A DNA stretch of 64,000 nucleotides from positions 148,899-212,898 of the forward strand of contig NZ_SADD01000008.1 of assembly GCF_004005565.1 (NCBI RefSeq). The letters run 5' to 3'. The notes under the pieces were generated by a model. The model was given only the letters and a program-made list of their open reading frames with translations. It was not told the origin of the DNA and did no database searches. Below, piece after piece: positions 27,834-36,627 of the stretch (position 1 is the stretch's first letter; every line of letters begins with the position of its first letter). The position numbers were made by a program, and so were the translations under genes. This DNA is from Lujinxingia sediminis. Lineage in GTDB: Bacteria; Myxococcota_A; Bradymonadia; Bradymonadales; Bradymonadaceae.

Positions 27834-30119
27834 TCATTCCCCCCGCAGCGCCGCGCCGCGAGCCTCACTGCGCTCCCAGAAGCGCAGGTAGGCCTCGGCC
27901 GAGCGGAAGATGGGCTCCATGGCCTCATCGCTGGTTCCGTCGCGTCGCACGTCTTCAATCAGCTCCGCCACAAGGCCCAGGTGGGCCATGCCCTCAGTGT
28001 TGAAGTCGAGGTTGCGCTCTCCGAGGCGAGGCCGGGTGAAGGTGATGGCGCCGTCAAAGGAGGTGAAGGGGTAGGTGATGGGGTTCTCCTGTGGGGTCGC
28101 ACAGACGGAGTGCTCGCCAAAGCGGGGGCCGGGCGCGCCGGCAAAACCGTTGAGGTCAAAACCAAACCCCTCGGCCGGGTAGCCGCCGGCGCTTTCAATG
28201 AGCTCCAGGCGTTGATTGAGCCCGTCGACGCGACCTCCCGGGTTCTCCGTATCGCCGCAGCCGGCAAAGCCCACCTTGGAGATCCCGCCCAGCTCATAGA
28301 GGGCGCCGCGGAAGTTGTTTCCGTGGGTGCCGGCCGCCGGGTAGTCGTACTCCTGCAAGAGCTCGAAGGCGCGCTGGTAGCCTCGCCGGGGCAGGTGGTC
28401 GATCTCCACGATAAAGCCGCGCTTCATCAACTCGACCATCAAGAACTCGCCCAACTCGGTGAGCCCGGCATTCTGGCAGTAGTCGCCGTGCAGGGAGCCT
28501 CCCATCAGATACTGCGCCTGACCGACGAGCACGGTGATGGGGTCGTCGGCAAAGCCGCTCATATCGACCGGGGGCTGCGCGAAGTAGTCTTCACGTGGAT
28601 CGTTCAGCTCCCCGAAGGCGACATCGCCCTTATCGAAGGCGGTGGGGATATCGGGGCAGTCGTCGGTGAAGTTCGAGAAGTGACCGGTCATCGCGAAGTT
28701 GGCCAGCTCAATGATCTCGCGATGGCCGTCGCCGGCCGAAAACGCGTTGTCGAACTTATGGACCGGGAAGATCGCGCGCACGCCCAACTCCCGGTAGCGC
28801 TCCAGGTTGTCGAGGACCTGCTGCTCGTTGCAGCGCTCGCCACCGCCGGGCGGGATCAGAAAGCAGTCAAAGAGGTTGGAGACTTCGATGCCCAGGATCA
28901 CGGCGAGTTTGCCTTCTTCGATGACGGTGCGAGCCTCGTCGGGGGACTCGACCACGCGGAACCAGCCCTTGCCCGGACCGCCACTCTGGGCATCGATGTA
29001 GCGCTCAAGTTTGCGGGTCTCCTCGATGGTGCGGTCGACGGCCACCATGTCATTGCAGGAGTAGCGCACCCGCTGCACATCGCTTCCGGCGACAAGGTCG
29101 CAGATCACCTGGTTGCTCGTGGCGTGGTTCACCACAAGGCGCAGTCCGGCGTAATAGGCGCGTTTGATCCACATGTAGTACTGGGTCTGGTGGGTCGATA
29201 AGAAGTGAGCGCTGGGCCACTCGCTGAAGGTCGGCCAGCCGTCGGTACGGTGGTAGTCCTGCGGGGTTTTCCCGCTGACGAAGGCCCCGATCATATCGAG
29301 CTCGCTGACCTCATCAGACTTATCAAAGCCATAGCCAAAGAGATCCTGGCGGCCCATCTCCCCGTGAAATGCGGTGCAGTCGCCGAGAGCGTGCGGCACG
29401 CCCAGAGGATGAAAGGGCGCACCGTGAAAGATGCTCCCGCCACCAAAGCCCCAGTTGGAGAAGATATGGCTGTGGGTATCGGCAAAGCCGTAGACCGAGC
29501 CGTCTTCAAAGGTCGTTTGGGTGATCTCCCCTTCGGCATCCAGGGTCAGCTCGGGGTACTGCGCGCAATCCTCGGCCTGATAGAGGGTAACGACCCCGGC
29601 ACGCTCCACGTCCTCTTCCATGCCCTCGGCCCCGAGGTAGGCGCCGGTCTTGAGGTGCTTTAGCCGAAAGCGGGTGTCGTCTTCCTCGGAGAGCTCCAGC
29701 GCCCACTGCACCCCGGGAAGAAAGGTGTCATCAAGGGTGGTCCTGTCGGAGCTGAGCGTCTCTCGCCGCAAAAACGCCCCGTCTTCAACCACCAGATAGC
29801 GCTCGTCCTGGTCGTAAAAGAGGTAGGTCCCAAGATCGGTGGCGCGCATCGTCAGACGAAGGGCGTCGCCTTCTTCACCGCTGAATCGGAAACCTTCACC
29901 GTCTTCGGTGGCGATCAGAAAGGCGGCCTGACCGGTGCCGGCTGCGGCCACATCCAGGGTCACGCAGGCGTTGGCGAAGCTGTAGATGCCCTCGTGCTCG
30001 GGGGCGGCATCGCGTTCGATGGGGACATCGTCGGGCAACACGTCGGCGTCTTCGGTACAGGCGGCCACCAGAGTCAACGAGAGGAGCGCGGCGAAGGGGG
30101 CAGGGGTGAGGAGACGCAT
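27834..30119 (-). CDS. secreted amidohydrolase-like lipoprotein
   Basis: A 761-residue lipoprotein (lipobox LVAAC at about 17-21). Residues 40-190 look like a beta-trefoil-type or ricin-like region (SFANACVTLDV..., DERYLVVEDGAF..., TGAYLGAEG). Residues from about 205 form a metallo-dependent hydrolase barrel: DTHSHIF gives the HxH metal pair, and IEVSNLF, PVHKFDN, IVEIDHLPRRG and GTHGNN look like the later metal-ligand positions. It may be a membrane-dipeptidase-like or other amidohydrolase; substrate is unknown. The 223 bp between this gene's stop and the lipoprotein gene downstream hold no recognised feature. Confidence 0.72.
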   Translation of the reverse strand: MRLLTPAPFAALLSLTLVAACTEDADVLPDDVPIERDAAPEHEGIYSFANACVTLDVAAAGTGQAAFLIATEDGEGFRFSGEEGDALRLTMRATDLGTYLFYDQDERYLVVEDGAFLRRETLSSDRTTLDDTFLPGVQWALELSEEDDTRFRLKHLKTGAYLGAEGMEEDVERAGVVTLYQAEDCAQYPELTLDAEGEITQTTFEDGSVYGFADTHSHIFSNWGFGGGSIFHGAPFHPLGVPHALGDCTAFHGEMGRQDLFGYGFDKSDEVSELDMIGAFVSGKTPQDYHRTDGWPTFSEWPSAHFLSTHQTQYYMWIKRAYYAGLRLVVNHATSNQVICDLVAGSDVQRVRYSCNDMVAVDRTIEETRKLERYIDAQSGGPGKGWFRVVESPDEARTVIEEGKLAVILGIEVSNLFDCFLIPPGGGERCNEQQVLDNLERYRELGVRAIFPVHKFDNAFSAGDGHREIIELANFAMTGHFSNFTDDCPDIPTAFDKGDVAFGELNDPREDYFAQPPVDMSGFADDPITVLVGQAQYLMGGSLHGDYCQNAGLTELGEFLMVELMKRGFIVEIDHLPRRGYQRAFELLQEYDYPAAGTHGNNFRGALYELGGISKVGFAGCGDTENPGGRVDGLNQRLELIESAGGYPAEGFGFDLNGFAGAPGPRFGEHSVCATPQENPITYPFTSFDGAITFTRPRLGERNLDFNTEGMAHLGLVAELIEDVRRDGTSDEAMEPIFRSAEAYLRFWERSEARGAALRGE

Positions 30120-30207
30120 CGGTGGGAGCTCGGCGTGTCGGGGGGCCCAGGAATCGAGGATGTGCCGTCAGGGTAATGATGTGTAATGCCGATGTCTATG
30201 TGCCGAG

Positions 30208-30316
30208 CGCCGCCGAGCGCCCCAGGACGACGCTGGCTGCGTCGTCAGGGATTCGCGGTAGCGCTGCTACAGCTTCATCCCTGCCTCCTTGCCAATCGCC
30301 GCCCTGGATGCGCTCG
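30208..30316. repeat. single copy of the CGCGGTAGCGCTGCTACAGC repeat
   Basis: Begins GCCGAGCGCCCCAGGAC, includes TTCGCGGTAGCGCTGCTACA and ends at CGCCGCCCTGGATGCGCTCG. It matches the units at 13296-13604, including their trailing GCCGCCCTGGATGCGCTCGG. Confidence 0.85.
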
Positions 30317-30317
30317 G

Positions 30318-30475
30318 GTTGGGGGGCGTGTGTTGTGGTTGGGTGGTTGTGTGGTTAGGAGGTTGTGGGGCTTCGGGGTTCGCGATGCTGGTCGATTCGT
30401 GAGGGCGTTCGGGGGGCGCGCCTTTCGAGTACGCGAGCGAGATCGCGTTTGAGTTTGAGATCGAGATCGAGTTCG
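30318..30475. repeat. composite repeat: GT-rich block plus GAG-hexamer block
   Basis: GTGGTTGGGTGGTTGTGTGG-type sequence, then a GGGTTCGCGATG...GTCGATTCGTGAGGGCGTTCGG bridge (about 30370-30415), then repeated GAGTTT/GAGATC hexamers (30423-30473). The same order of parts recurs at 45622-45853 and 53995-54234, and without hexamers at 48406-48483. Confidence 0.75.
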
Positions 30476-30558
30476 GCCTTCTACGTCCCTTTTCAGCGCC
30501 ACCCCGGGTGCCAGGGCGGCGAACACGTCGGTTTTTGCGCCGAGCAGGCTTGCGGTGG

Positions 30559-30599
30559 GAATGGCAGGCGTATTTCAAACTAAAATACGCCTGCCATTC
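30559..30599. repeat. perfect 17-bp inverted repeat
   Basis: GAATGGCAGGCGTATTT (30559-30575) and its exact reverse complement (30583-30599) are separated by 7 nt. Weaker relatives of the arm (GGGAGGCGTT..., GGAAGGCGTATTTT) follow at about 30687 and 30729. It has no T run, so it is not an ordinary terminator. Confidence 0.85.
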
Positions 30600-30810
30600 T
30601 CACGCGAAGGCAGGTCTGCGGCGTCACTCTCCCTGGGAGTCGCAGAGAAGGGTTGGTGGCGCTGCGGAGTAAGATACGCGTCAGGATGGGAGGCGTTCTC
30701 AACGTGGAAACGCGCGTGTGATGGCGAGTGGAAGGCGTATTTTAAAATGAACCGCGCCTGCGGGCGGGCTGGCTGGCAAGGTGGGGCCGGGAAGTAAGGT
30801 GGGAGTCAGG

Positions 30811-30856
30811 CAGGGAGCGCTTTTTGGGCAGGGAGCGCTTTTTGGGCAGGGAGCGC
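30811..30856. repeat. 18-bp tandem repeat, 2.6 copies
   Basis: CAGGGAGCGCTTTTTGGG at 30811-30828 and 30829-30846, then CAGGGAGCGC at 30847-30856. Confidence 0.9.
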
Positions 30857-31151
30857 ATGACGACGCACTGAGCTGTCGTTGACGCCGTGTCTGCTGAATT
30901 GAGAGCGGCTGAACAGATGCCGACGTCGATGGCTTGTTGTGACGCGAGGGAGCGTGACCGGTACACAAGGTGCGTAAGGACGTCGCTCTCCTATGCGGCG
31001 CTGACTTGACCCTCTCCGGTGGCGATGTCAGGGTGGCGACTCCGGTTTACGAATCATGTCTTCGGCAGCATAGCGCCCGCGCTAAGTATGAGCCCGATCC
31101 CTGCTCCGTAGGCCGAGAGTGGATGAAGTCATTCGACCGATGAGGAAAAGC
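30857..31151. other. gene-free interval before the 97-residue protein
   Basis: No gene or RNA recognised. It is expected to hold the promoter of the small gene that starts at 31152. Confidence 0.4.
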
Positions 31152-31445
31152 ATGCCTGTATTTCAACTCGATGGTGGTCCCTGGGAGATTGAACTTGATG
31201 GAAAGCTCTCCGGGTATTTCTGGGTCAATAATCCCGGGGGAAATATGCTTGATTCGTATATGGTGCTGAGAGAAGGGATTCCCTTCCCGCTTCCGCATTC
31301 CGCGCCGGTGACGTTCAATCCAATGACCCTTTCGGGGGTTCATAATGAGAAGGAATTTTACATCTGGGTGGAGAAGATGGGGGAGCTTGGGGAGGGAACG
31401 TCGAGCTGGGAGATCAACGAGACGTACCAGCCCTGGAAGGTCTGA
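31152..31445 (+). CDS. small hypothetical protein
   Basis: A 97-residue soluble protein (MPVFQLDGGPWEIELDGKLS...) rich in aromatic and beta-forming residues. Base composition is less GC-rich than its neighbours, which hints at recent acquisition. GAGGA lies 5 nt before the chosen ATG; ATG codons at 31119 and 31140 are in frame. A strong terminator follows directly, so it is a monocistronic unit. No family is recognised. Confidence 0.65.
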   Translation: MPVFQLDGGPWEIELDGKLSGYFWVNNPGGNMLDSYMVLREGIPFPLPHSAPVTFNPMTLSGVHNEKEFYIWVEKMGELGEGTSSWEINETYQPWKV

Positions 31446-31470
31446 GGGATTTTACGTTCTGAGATAAACG

Positions 31471-31515
31471 CCCGGGAGGCTCGCCGATGAAGTGGCGCGC
31501 CTCCCGGGCTTTTTT
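31471..31515 (+). terminator. intrinsic terminator
   Basis: CCCGGGAGG (31471-31479) pairs exactly with CCTCCCGGG (31500-31508), followed by C and T6. It lies after the 97-residue gene. Confidence 0.85.
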
Positions 31516-31532
31516 GTGTGTGGCGCGGAGCC

Positions 31533-34500
31533 TCAGGCCTCTGCCGGCGCGCTGGTGAGCCCTGGTGGGGGGGAGCGGAACGACCTCTCCGTGGCTCGTG
31601 AGCTCTCGAGCAGACGCAGGCATTCATCGACGCTGAGAATTTCCATGCGTCGGTGCCGTGGCGTGTCGGGGAGTTCACGCAGGCAGCGGTGGGCGGCCTC
31701 ATGCCAGGGGTAGGGCGTGGGCGCGAGGGAGGTGGCGAGCATGGCGAAGCCCTGAAGGGCGATGCGAGGAGGGGCGTGCGTGTGAAGGCTGGCCGCCAGA
31801 GAGAGGGCGGTGTGAGGATCGCCGGGGTGTAAAAAGGCGAAGAAGGTCCGGGCCAGGTCAGCGCCGGGGCGGTGTCCGCTTTTTTCCCAGTCCTCGCGGG
31901 CGACCTCGCAGAGCGATCGCGCCAGCGGGTTCTCCCCGGCCCTCCAGGCGATGGCAGCTTCGGTGAGCGCGGTCAGGGCGCGCAGCTCCGGGATCGCCAG
32001 CATGGCGAGCTCGTCGACGCGCTCGGGCTCCGGCCCAAGGGGCTCACCGAGGCGGTACGCGTTGGTGCGAATGAGGTTATGAATGCGCGCAAGATGGTGG
32101 GGTTGATGGGGCGCGTGGGCCTGGGTGATGAGCGCGCGTGCCAGGGTGTGGGAGCGTTCGAAGTCGCCGGCTTCCATGCGCGCGATGGCCTCGGCCAGGA
32201 GGGAGGCCTGGCGAGCGCTGGGGCGAGTCTTGATCTGCGCGGCGCGGGCGTGGAGGTTGGCGGCGCGCTTAAAGTCGTGGCGGTGAAAGGCCAGCATCGC
32301 CTGCCACCCCACGAAGCTGCCGCGAACCTCGGCGTCGGGGTGCTTGCCGGCCCAGGGGCGCATGGCGTCCAGGGCGTCCGCAAAGGCCTCGATGGAGAGA
32401 TCCTTGCAGGCGCGGGCGATGAACATCTGGCGGCGAAGTTCGAGCCGGGGCGATGCAAAGGGGCCGAGTGCGCGCAGCGGGGCGATGGTGTCGGCGGCGC
32501 GGGCGCGGCAGCAGTGGCGGGCAAGCGCCACGAGCTCAATCAGGCGGCCCAAGGGCTCGCTGAGGTGGGCGGGGAGGCGCTCCACGTTGGCAAGCCAGGC
32601 CTCCTTGCGAGTGGGGCTGGCGCTGGCAAGAGCCTGGGCCGCCCAGGTCTCCAGCACCCGGGTGATGGCCTCTGCGTTGTCGGTGAGAAGAGCCGCGCGC
32701 AGGCTGTGTCGAAGCACGGCGATGGCTTCATCGCTGCGCCCCTGGTCGTCGAGAGCCTCGGCGGTGCGCAACCCCTCGGCCGCGATGACCTCATCGCTGG
32801 CGTAGCGCAACATATGAAAGAAGCGCGAGGCCTGGCCGGGCTCCATCTCCTCGGCGACGGCGCGGTGGTAGGGCTTGAGCGCTGCGGGCTCCATCGCGCC
32901 GATGAGGCTGACGCGGGCGTGTACGGCCTCGTCGCTGTCGAGGTGGAGGAGGCGTCGGGTGTGCAGGGCGTTCAGGCGCGCCCGCACACTCCAGCCGGGC
33001 TGGCCCAGCCACAGGGCAAGGCGGGGGAGGGTGGCCGACTCGCCAGCGATCTGCACCCAGCGCAGGAGCTCCACGTCCGGCTCCGGGAGCGCCTCGGGGG
33101 CCGGGGGAAGGTGGCTGGCGAGGGTGCTCTGGGCTTCGAGATGTTCGAGGGCGGCCAGCGACATGGCAAAACGAGAGCCCTTCCAGGAGCCCATGCCCTG
33201 GCGGCGCCAGAGTTGCAGGAGGGCGGCCATGCCCCCGAGACGACCCGCGCTGCGCCTTGCCAGCAGTGCAGCCGCGCGATGAGGCACGCCAAAGATGCGG
33301 TTGGAGCCCTCGAAGAGGACTTCGAGCTCGGCGGGCCCGGGCGCGCAGAGGGTGTGGGTGGCCGGGCCCTCGTCACACATCTCAATCAGGGGAAGATCCG
33401 CGGGAAGCTCGTCGATCAGCTGCAGGCTCCAGGCGTCCAGGTGAGCACGGCGCACCAGAGCCGGGGTGTGGTGTAGATGCGTCTTCAATCTCTCCAGACA
33501 GACGCGATGGACCTCTTCAAGAGGCAGGGTATCGGGGATATCTTCCAGCCAGGCGGGGGGCAGACTTTCGAAGGGGAGGCTGCCCTGCAGGAACTCAAAG
33601 AAGGGCCCGCGCATGGTGAGGGCGACGCGCAGCATCGCGTGCAGGTCATCGGGGTGCAGGGAGGGCTCGCCGCAGAGCGTCTGGCGAGCGGGTGCGGCGA
33701 GGGTCGGGATGAGCTCGTTCAGGCCGCTGGCGCGCAACCAGAGCTCGGTTAATGCATCGCTCTCGCTGGTGAAGGCGCGGGCCACCAGGGCGTCGAGGTG
33801 GGCGAAGCGGCGGTGGGGCTCGGCGTGCATCAGGCCTTCGATGGCCGTCTGAAGCTCGTCGGCGATCGGAATGGCCAGGGGGCTAAGCGCCACGCTCGGG
33901 CTGGCCAGGCGCGCGCGCATCAGCGCGGCGCGGCTCTCAAGCGGGTGTGGCCAGCAGGAGGTTGCGGCCTTAAAGAGCATCACACCCAGCGCGTAACAGT
34001 CGCAGGCGGCGGTGGCCCGGGCCCCCCGCAGTTGTTCCGGTGACATGGTGGCCATACTCCCGGTCAGGCCACCGGCCGGGGTGCTCATCAGGTCGTCATG
34101 AGGCAATGGTGAGAGGTCGAAGTCGATCAGCGTGCAGTGGCCATCCTCATCGACCAGGACGTTGTCCGGCTTGAGATCGCCGTGGACCACGCCGCAGGCG
34201 TGGACGTGTGCCAGGGTATCGGCCAGGGTCCGGGCCAGACGCTCCAACTCCCCGGCCCGCAGCGGTCTTCGGCCGGGAAAGGGCGAGCCGTCGAGGTGCG
34301 GTGTGACCAGAAAGTCGACCGCCCCGATACGTCCCTCGTCCAGCAGGGGAACGACGCCCGGATGGCGGATCTGACTGAGAATGGCGGCCTCGCGCCAGGC
34401 CCGGCTGCATGGCGAGCCCTGCGGATCGAAGAGTTTGACCACGACCTCCTGCCCGCTCTTCCGATCGCGAGCCCGCAGCGTTCGGCTGCGTCCGGTATGG

Positions 34501-34550
34501 GCATAGGTCTGCAGAGCCTGATAGCGCGGGGGAAGGCCGGCGTCACTCAT
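31533..34550 (-). CDS. Ser/Thr protein kinase with long helical-repeat tail
   Basis: A 1005-residue cytoplasmic protein. Residues 10-270 are a Hanks-type kinase: Lys39 in VVVKLF, HGDLKPDN at 123-130 (catalytic Asp125), and SPEQLRG near 172. The magnesium motif is DFD (143-145) rather than DFG. There is no glycine-rich GxGxxG loop in standard form. From about 280 to the end the chain is Ala/Leu/Arg-rich and helical, like TPR-type tails of myxobacterial kinases. The ATG overlaps the stop of the sigma-54 activator gene (ATGA), so the two are coupled and probably act in one pathway. Confidence 0.82.
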   Translation of the reverse strand: MSDAGLPPRYQALQTYAHTGRSRTLRARDRKSGQEVVVKLFDPQGSPCSRAWREAAILSQIRHPGVVPLLDEGRIGAVDFLVTPHLDGSPFPGRRPLRAGELERLARTLADTLAHVHACGVVHGDLKPDNVLVDEDGHCTLIDFDLSPLPHDDLMSTPAGGLTGSMATMSPEQLRGARATAACDCYALGVMLFKAATSCWPHPLESRAALMRARLASPSVALSPLAIPIADELQTAIEGLMHAEPHRRFAHLDALVARAFTSESDALTELWLRASGLNELIPTLAAPARQTLCGEPSLHPDDLHAMLRVALTMRGPFFEFLQGSLPFESLPPAWLEDIPDTLPLEEVHRVCLERLKTHLHHTPALVRRAHLDAWSLQLIDELPADLPLIEMCDEGPATHTLCAPGPAELEVLFEGSNRIFGVPHRAAALLARRSAGRLGGMAALLQLWRRQGMGSWKGSRFAMSLAALEHLEAQSTLASHLPPAPEALPEPDVELLRWVQIAGESATLPRLALWLGQPGWSVRARLNALHTRRLLHLDSDEAVHARVSLIGAMEPAALKPYHRAVAEEMEPGQASRFFHMLRYASDEVIAAEGLRTAEALDDQGRSDEAIAVLRHSLRAALLTDNAEAITRVLETWAAQALASASPTRKEAWLANVERLPAHLSEPLGRLIELVALARHCCRARAADTIAPLRALGPFASPRLELRRQMFIARACKDLSIEAFADALDAMRPWAGKHPDAEVRGSFVGWQAMLAFHRHDFKRAANLHARAAQIKTRPSARQASLLAEAIARMEAGDFERSHTLARALITQAHAPHQPHHLARIHNLIRTNAYRLGEPLGPEPERVDELAMLAIPELRALTALTEAAIAWRAGENPLARSLCEVAREDWEKSGHRPGADLARTFFAFLHPGDPHTALSLAASLHTHAPPRIALQGFAMLATSLAPTPYPWHEAAHRCLRELPDTPRHRRMEILSVDECLRLLESSRATERSFRSPPPGLTSAPAEA

Positions 34551-36256
34551 CGCGGCGGCTCCTGGAGGATGTCAGACTCGGCGCGGAGTAAGGCGGCGAC
34601 GGCCTCCTGCGCGCGGCGGTAGCGGCGGTGGTGGTTTTTGTGTTCGACCAGGTTCGCGCAGCCCAGGAGGCAGAAGGCCTCGGCTTTGTCGTCGGTCCAG
34701 GCGACGGCCTGCTCAATGATATAGGCCGAGAAGGCTTCGCTCAGATCGAGGTCGAGACCGCCGGCGGGCATGCCCCTCTCGCGGGCGCGCAGCGCCAGGT
34801 GGATAAAGGCGCGCGCGGCCTGCTCCAGGGGGGCGCTGATGGAGGTGCGTTCGGGGCGCCCTCCCAGCGAGAGGGCGCGCTCGACGACGCCTGGTGGGAT
34901 GGTGTGAGCGCCCTCGGGCTCCGGACGGCTGCGGGCGATGATGAACGCACGGCGCACCACGTTGTCGAGCTCGCGCAGGTTGCCCGGCCAGCGCTGGGCC
35001 TCCAGCGTGCGTAGCGCCTCGGGGGTGAAACTCCAGGCGCCGGCCCCGGCGTCGTTTGCGCAGCGCCGGAGCATAAACGCGGCCCAGGCGGCGATCTCAT
35101 CGCTGCGCTCCGCCAGGGGAGGAAGCTCCACCGGGAGCACGTTGATGCGGTAGTAGAGATCTTCGCGAAAGCGTCCCTCGCTGACCTCGTGCTGCAGATC
35201 GGCGTTGGTGCCGACGATAAAACGCACCTCGGCCTGGCGGCGACCACCGCTCTCTCCAAGCACCTGAAAGCTGCGCTCTTCAAGCAGGTGCAGAAGTCCG
35301 GCCTGGGTTTCCAGGGAGAGTTTGTCGATCTCATCGATAAAAAGGGTGCCGCCCCGGGCGCGGGTCACCGCCCCATCGACGTGGGAGGTGGCCCCGGAGA
35401 ATGCCCCGCGGCGCCAGCCCACAAGATGCGCCATCTGCATCGCTTCGGGGACGGTGAGCAGGTCGAGCACCTCGAAGGGCCCGTCACCGTGGCGCGATTG
35501 ACTGTGACACCAGCGCGCGATGCGCGACTTGCCGCAGCCGGTGGGGCCGGCGATGAGCAGGCATTCGTCGTGATGGGCAAACGCTTTCAGGAGGTTGACG
35601 CGGGGGGCCATCGCTCGGCCGACCACCGGCAGCAGAGGATCGTCTCTCAGCGTCTCAGTCGGTCCGGGGACCTTGACGGGAAGGTGCAAGAGGGCGTGGG
35701 CGAGCAGCTCGACGTAGCTCTCCAGCGCCTCGATGCCGGCCTGCGGCGGGAAGAACTCGCCGGTGTAGGTCGGGGCACAGAACTCCAGGGTGATCATGCC
35801 CGCCAGTGCGCTCTGCGAAGTGCACAGGGGAATGACGAGCAGGTGGGTGGCTTCCTGCTCCAGAAAGCGCACCACGCTGGCGGTCAGGGGAAGTGGTGAG
35901 GACTCCCCACCCAGGTCGAGCCAGCCGCCCTCGGTGGTGTCATCGGTGAGCCGGAGGCGATGGAGGCGCGTGTCGACGATGAAGGAGCGGCCGAAGCGCC
36001 GGGTCCAGTTCCAGAGCTCCGCGGAGCGGGCTCCTTCGCAGGTGGGCGTCGTAGATGGCGAGGCGTTTCGGGTGACCAGGCTCACATAGCTCTGGTCGGT
36101 GCGCAGATGCACCGCGCTTTGATGAAGCGCAGCGTCGCGCCCGGGATGTGCACGTTCAAAGCCCCCCTGGAGCGCGTCGAGCAGCGCGTCGGCACCGGCT
36201 TCAAAGGACTGGGCCTGATTCAGCCTGGCGAGCGCGCTGCGCAGATAGATGTACAT
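34547..36256 (-). CDS. GAF-domain sigma-54 activator (AAA+)
   Basis: A 569-residue enhancer-binding-type regulator. Residues about 10-195 look like a GAF sensor. The AAA+ domain (about 205-440) has Walker A GPTGCGKS (237-244) instead of the usual GExGTGKE, the sigma-54 contact loop GAFSGA (284-289, Thr to Ser), Walker B TLFIDEID (304-311), and an arginine region in RFREDLYYRINVLPVELPPL (shown as a 20-residue excerpt). The C-terminus has a degenerate Fis-type HTH (LLGCANLVEHKNHHRRYRR). The ATG at 36256 is preferred to a TTG at 36271. It is divergent from a gene with a sigma-54 promoter. Confidence 0.88.
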   Translation of the reverse strand: MYIYLRSALARLNQAQSFEAGADALLDALQGGFERAHPGRDAALHQSAVHLRTDQSYVSLVTRNASPSTTPTCEGARSAELWNWTRRFGRSFIVDTRLHRLRLTDDTTEGGWLDLGGESSPLPLTASVVRFLEQEATHLLVIPLCTSQSALAGMITLEFCAPTYTGEFFPPQAGIEALESYVELLAHALLHLPVKVPGPTETLRDDPLLPVVGRAMAPRVNLLKAFAHHDECLLIAGPTGCGKSRIARWCHSQSRHGDGPFEVLDLLTVPEAMQMAHLVGWRRGAFSGATSHVDGAVTRARGGTLFIDEIDKLSLETQAGLLHLLEERSFQVLGESGGRRQAEVRFIVGTNADLQHEVSEGRFREDLYYRINVLPVELPPLAERSDEIAAWAAFMLRRCANDAGAGAWSFTPEALRTLEAQRWPGNLRELDNVVRRAFIIARSRPEPEGAHTIPPGVVERALSLGGRPERTSISAPLEQAARAFIHLALRARERGMPAGGLDLDLSEAFSAYIIEQAVAWTDDKAEAFCLLGCANLVEHKNHHRRYRRAQEAVAALLRAESDILQEPPR

Positions 36257-36627
36257 CGTCGGTGACCACAACCGTTGGCGGGAGCATCCAGGAAGGCTTG
36301 AGTTGATACCTAAGCTTTATCTGCCACGCGCAGCTGCGCAAGAGCGCATTTTGAATTCGTTGAGGTCGACCCCCGGCGTCACACGTTGACACCGAAGCGT
36401 TTCGGGGCGTCAGGAGCGGACGCTGACGCGCTCATTCGACGTCATTGGAACAGGTCGAGGATGGCTCATCTGGGGGGTTAAGTGCCTGTTTTCAGGTCGT
36501 TTTGTTGATTTGTGGGGTCGGCCGGTCGGGTTTGGAACGCTCTGTGCGAAGGATGAAACTACGCCGTGGAAAGGCGCGGCCTCAGGATTCCCCCCATGGA
36601 CGCAACCCGATGATCAAGGAGTAAGCG
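36257..36627. other. divergent regulatory interval
   Basis: Gene-free spacer between the sigma-54 activator and the first actinoporin-like gene. It contains the -24/-12 element listed next. No clear paired enhancer site was identified by eye. Confidence 0.5.
36532..36548 (+). promoter_or_regulatory. sigma-54 (-24/-12) promoter
   Basis: TTGGAACGCTCTGTGCG. The invariant GG (36534-36535) and GC (36546-36547) are exactly 10 bp apart, and the flanks fit TTGGMACG-N4-TTGC with one change in each half. It lies 80 bp before the ATG at 36628. Confidence 0.65.

Noticed and set aside
30555..30797. 80-codon frame over the 17-bp inverted repeat
   Set aside because: Its repeated motifs follow the DNA dyads, and it has no ribosome binding site or homologous pattern.
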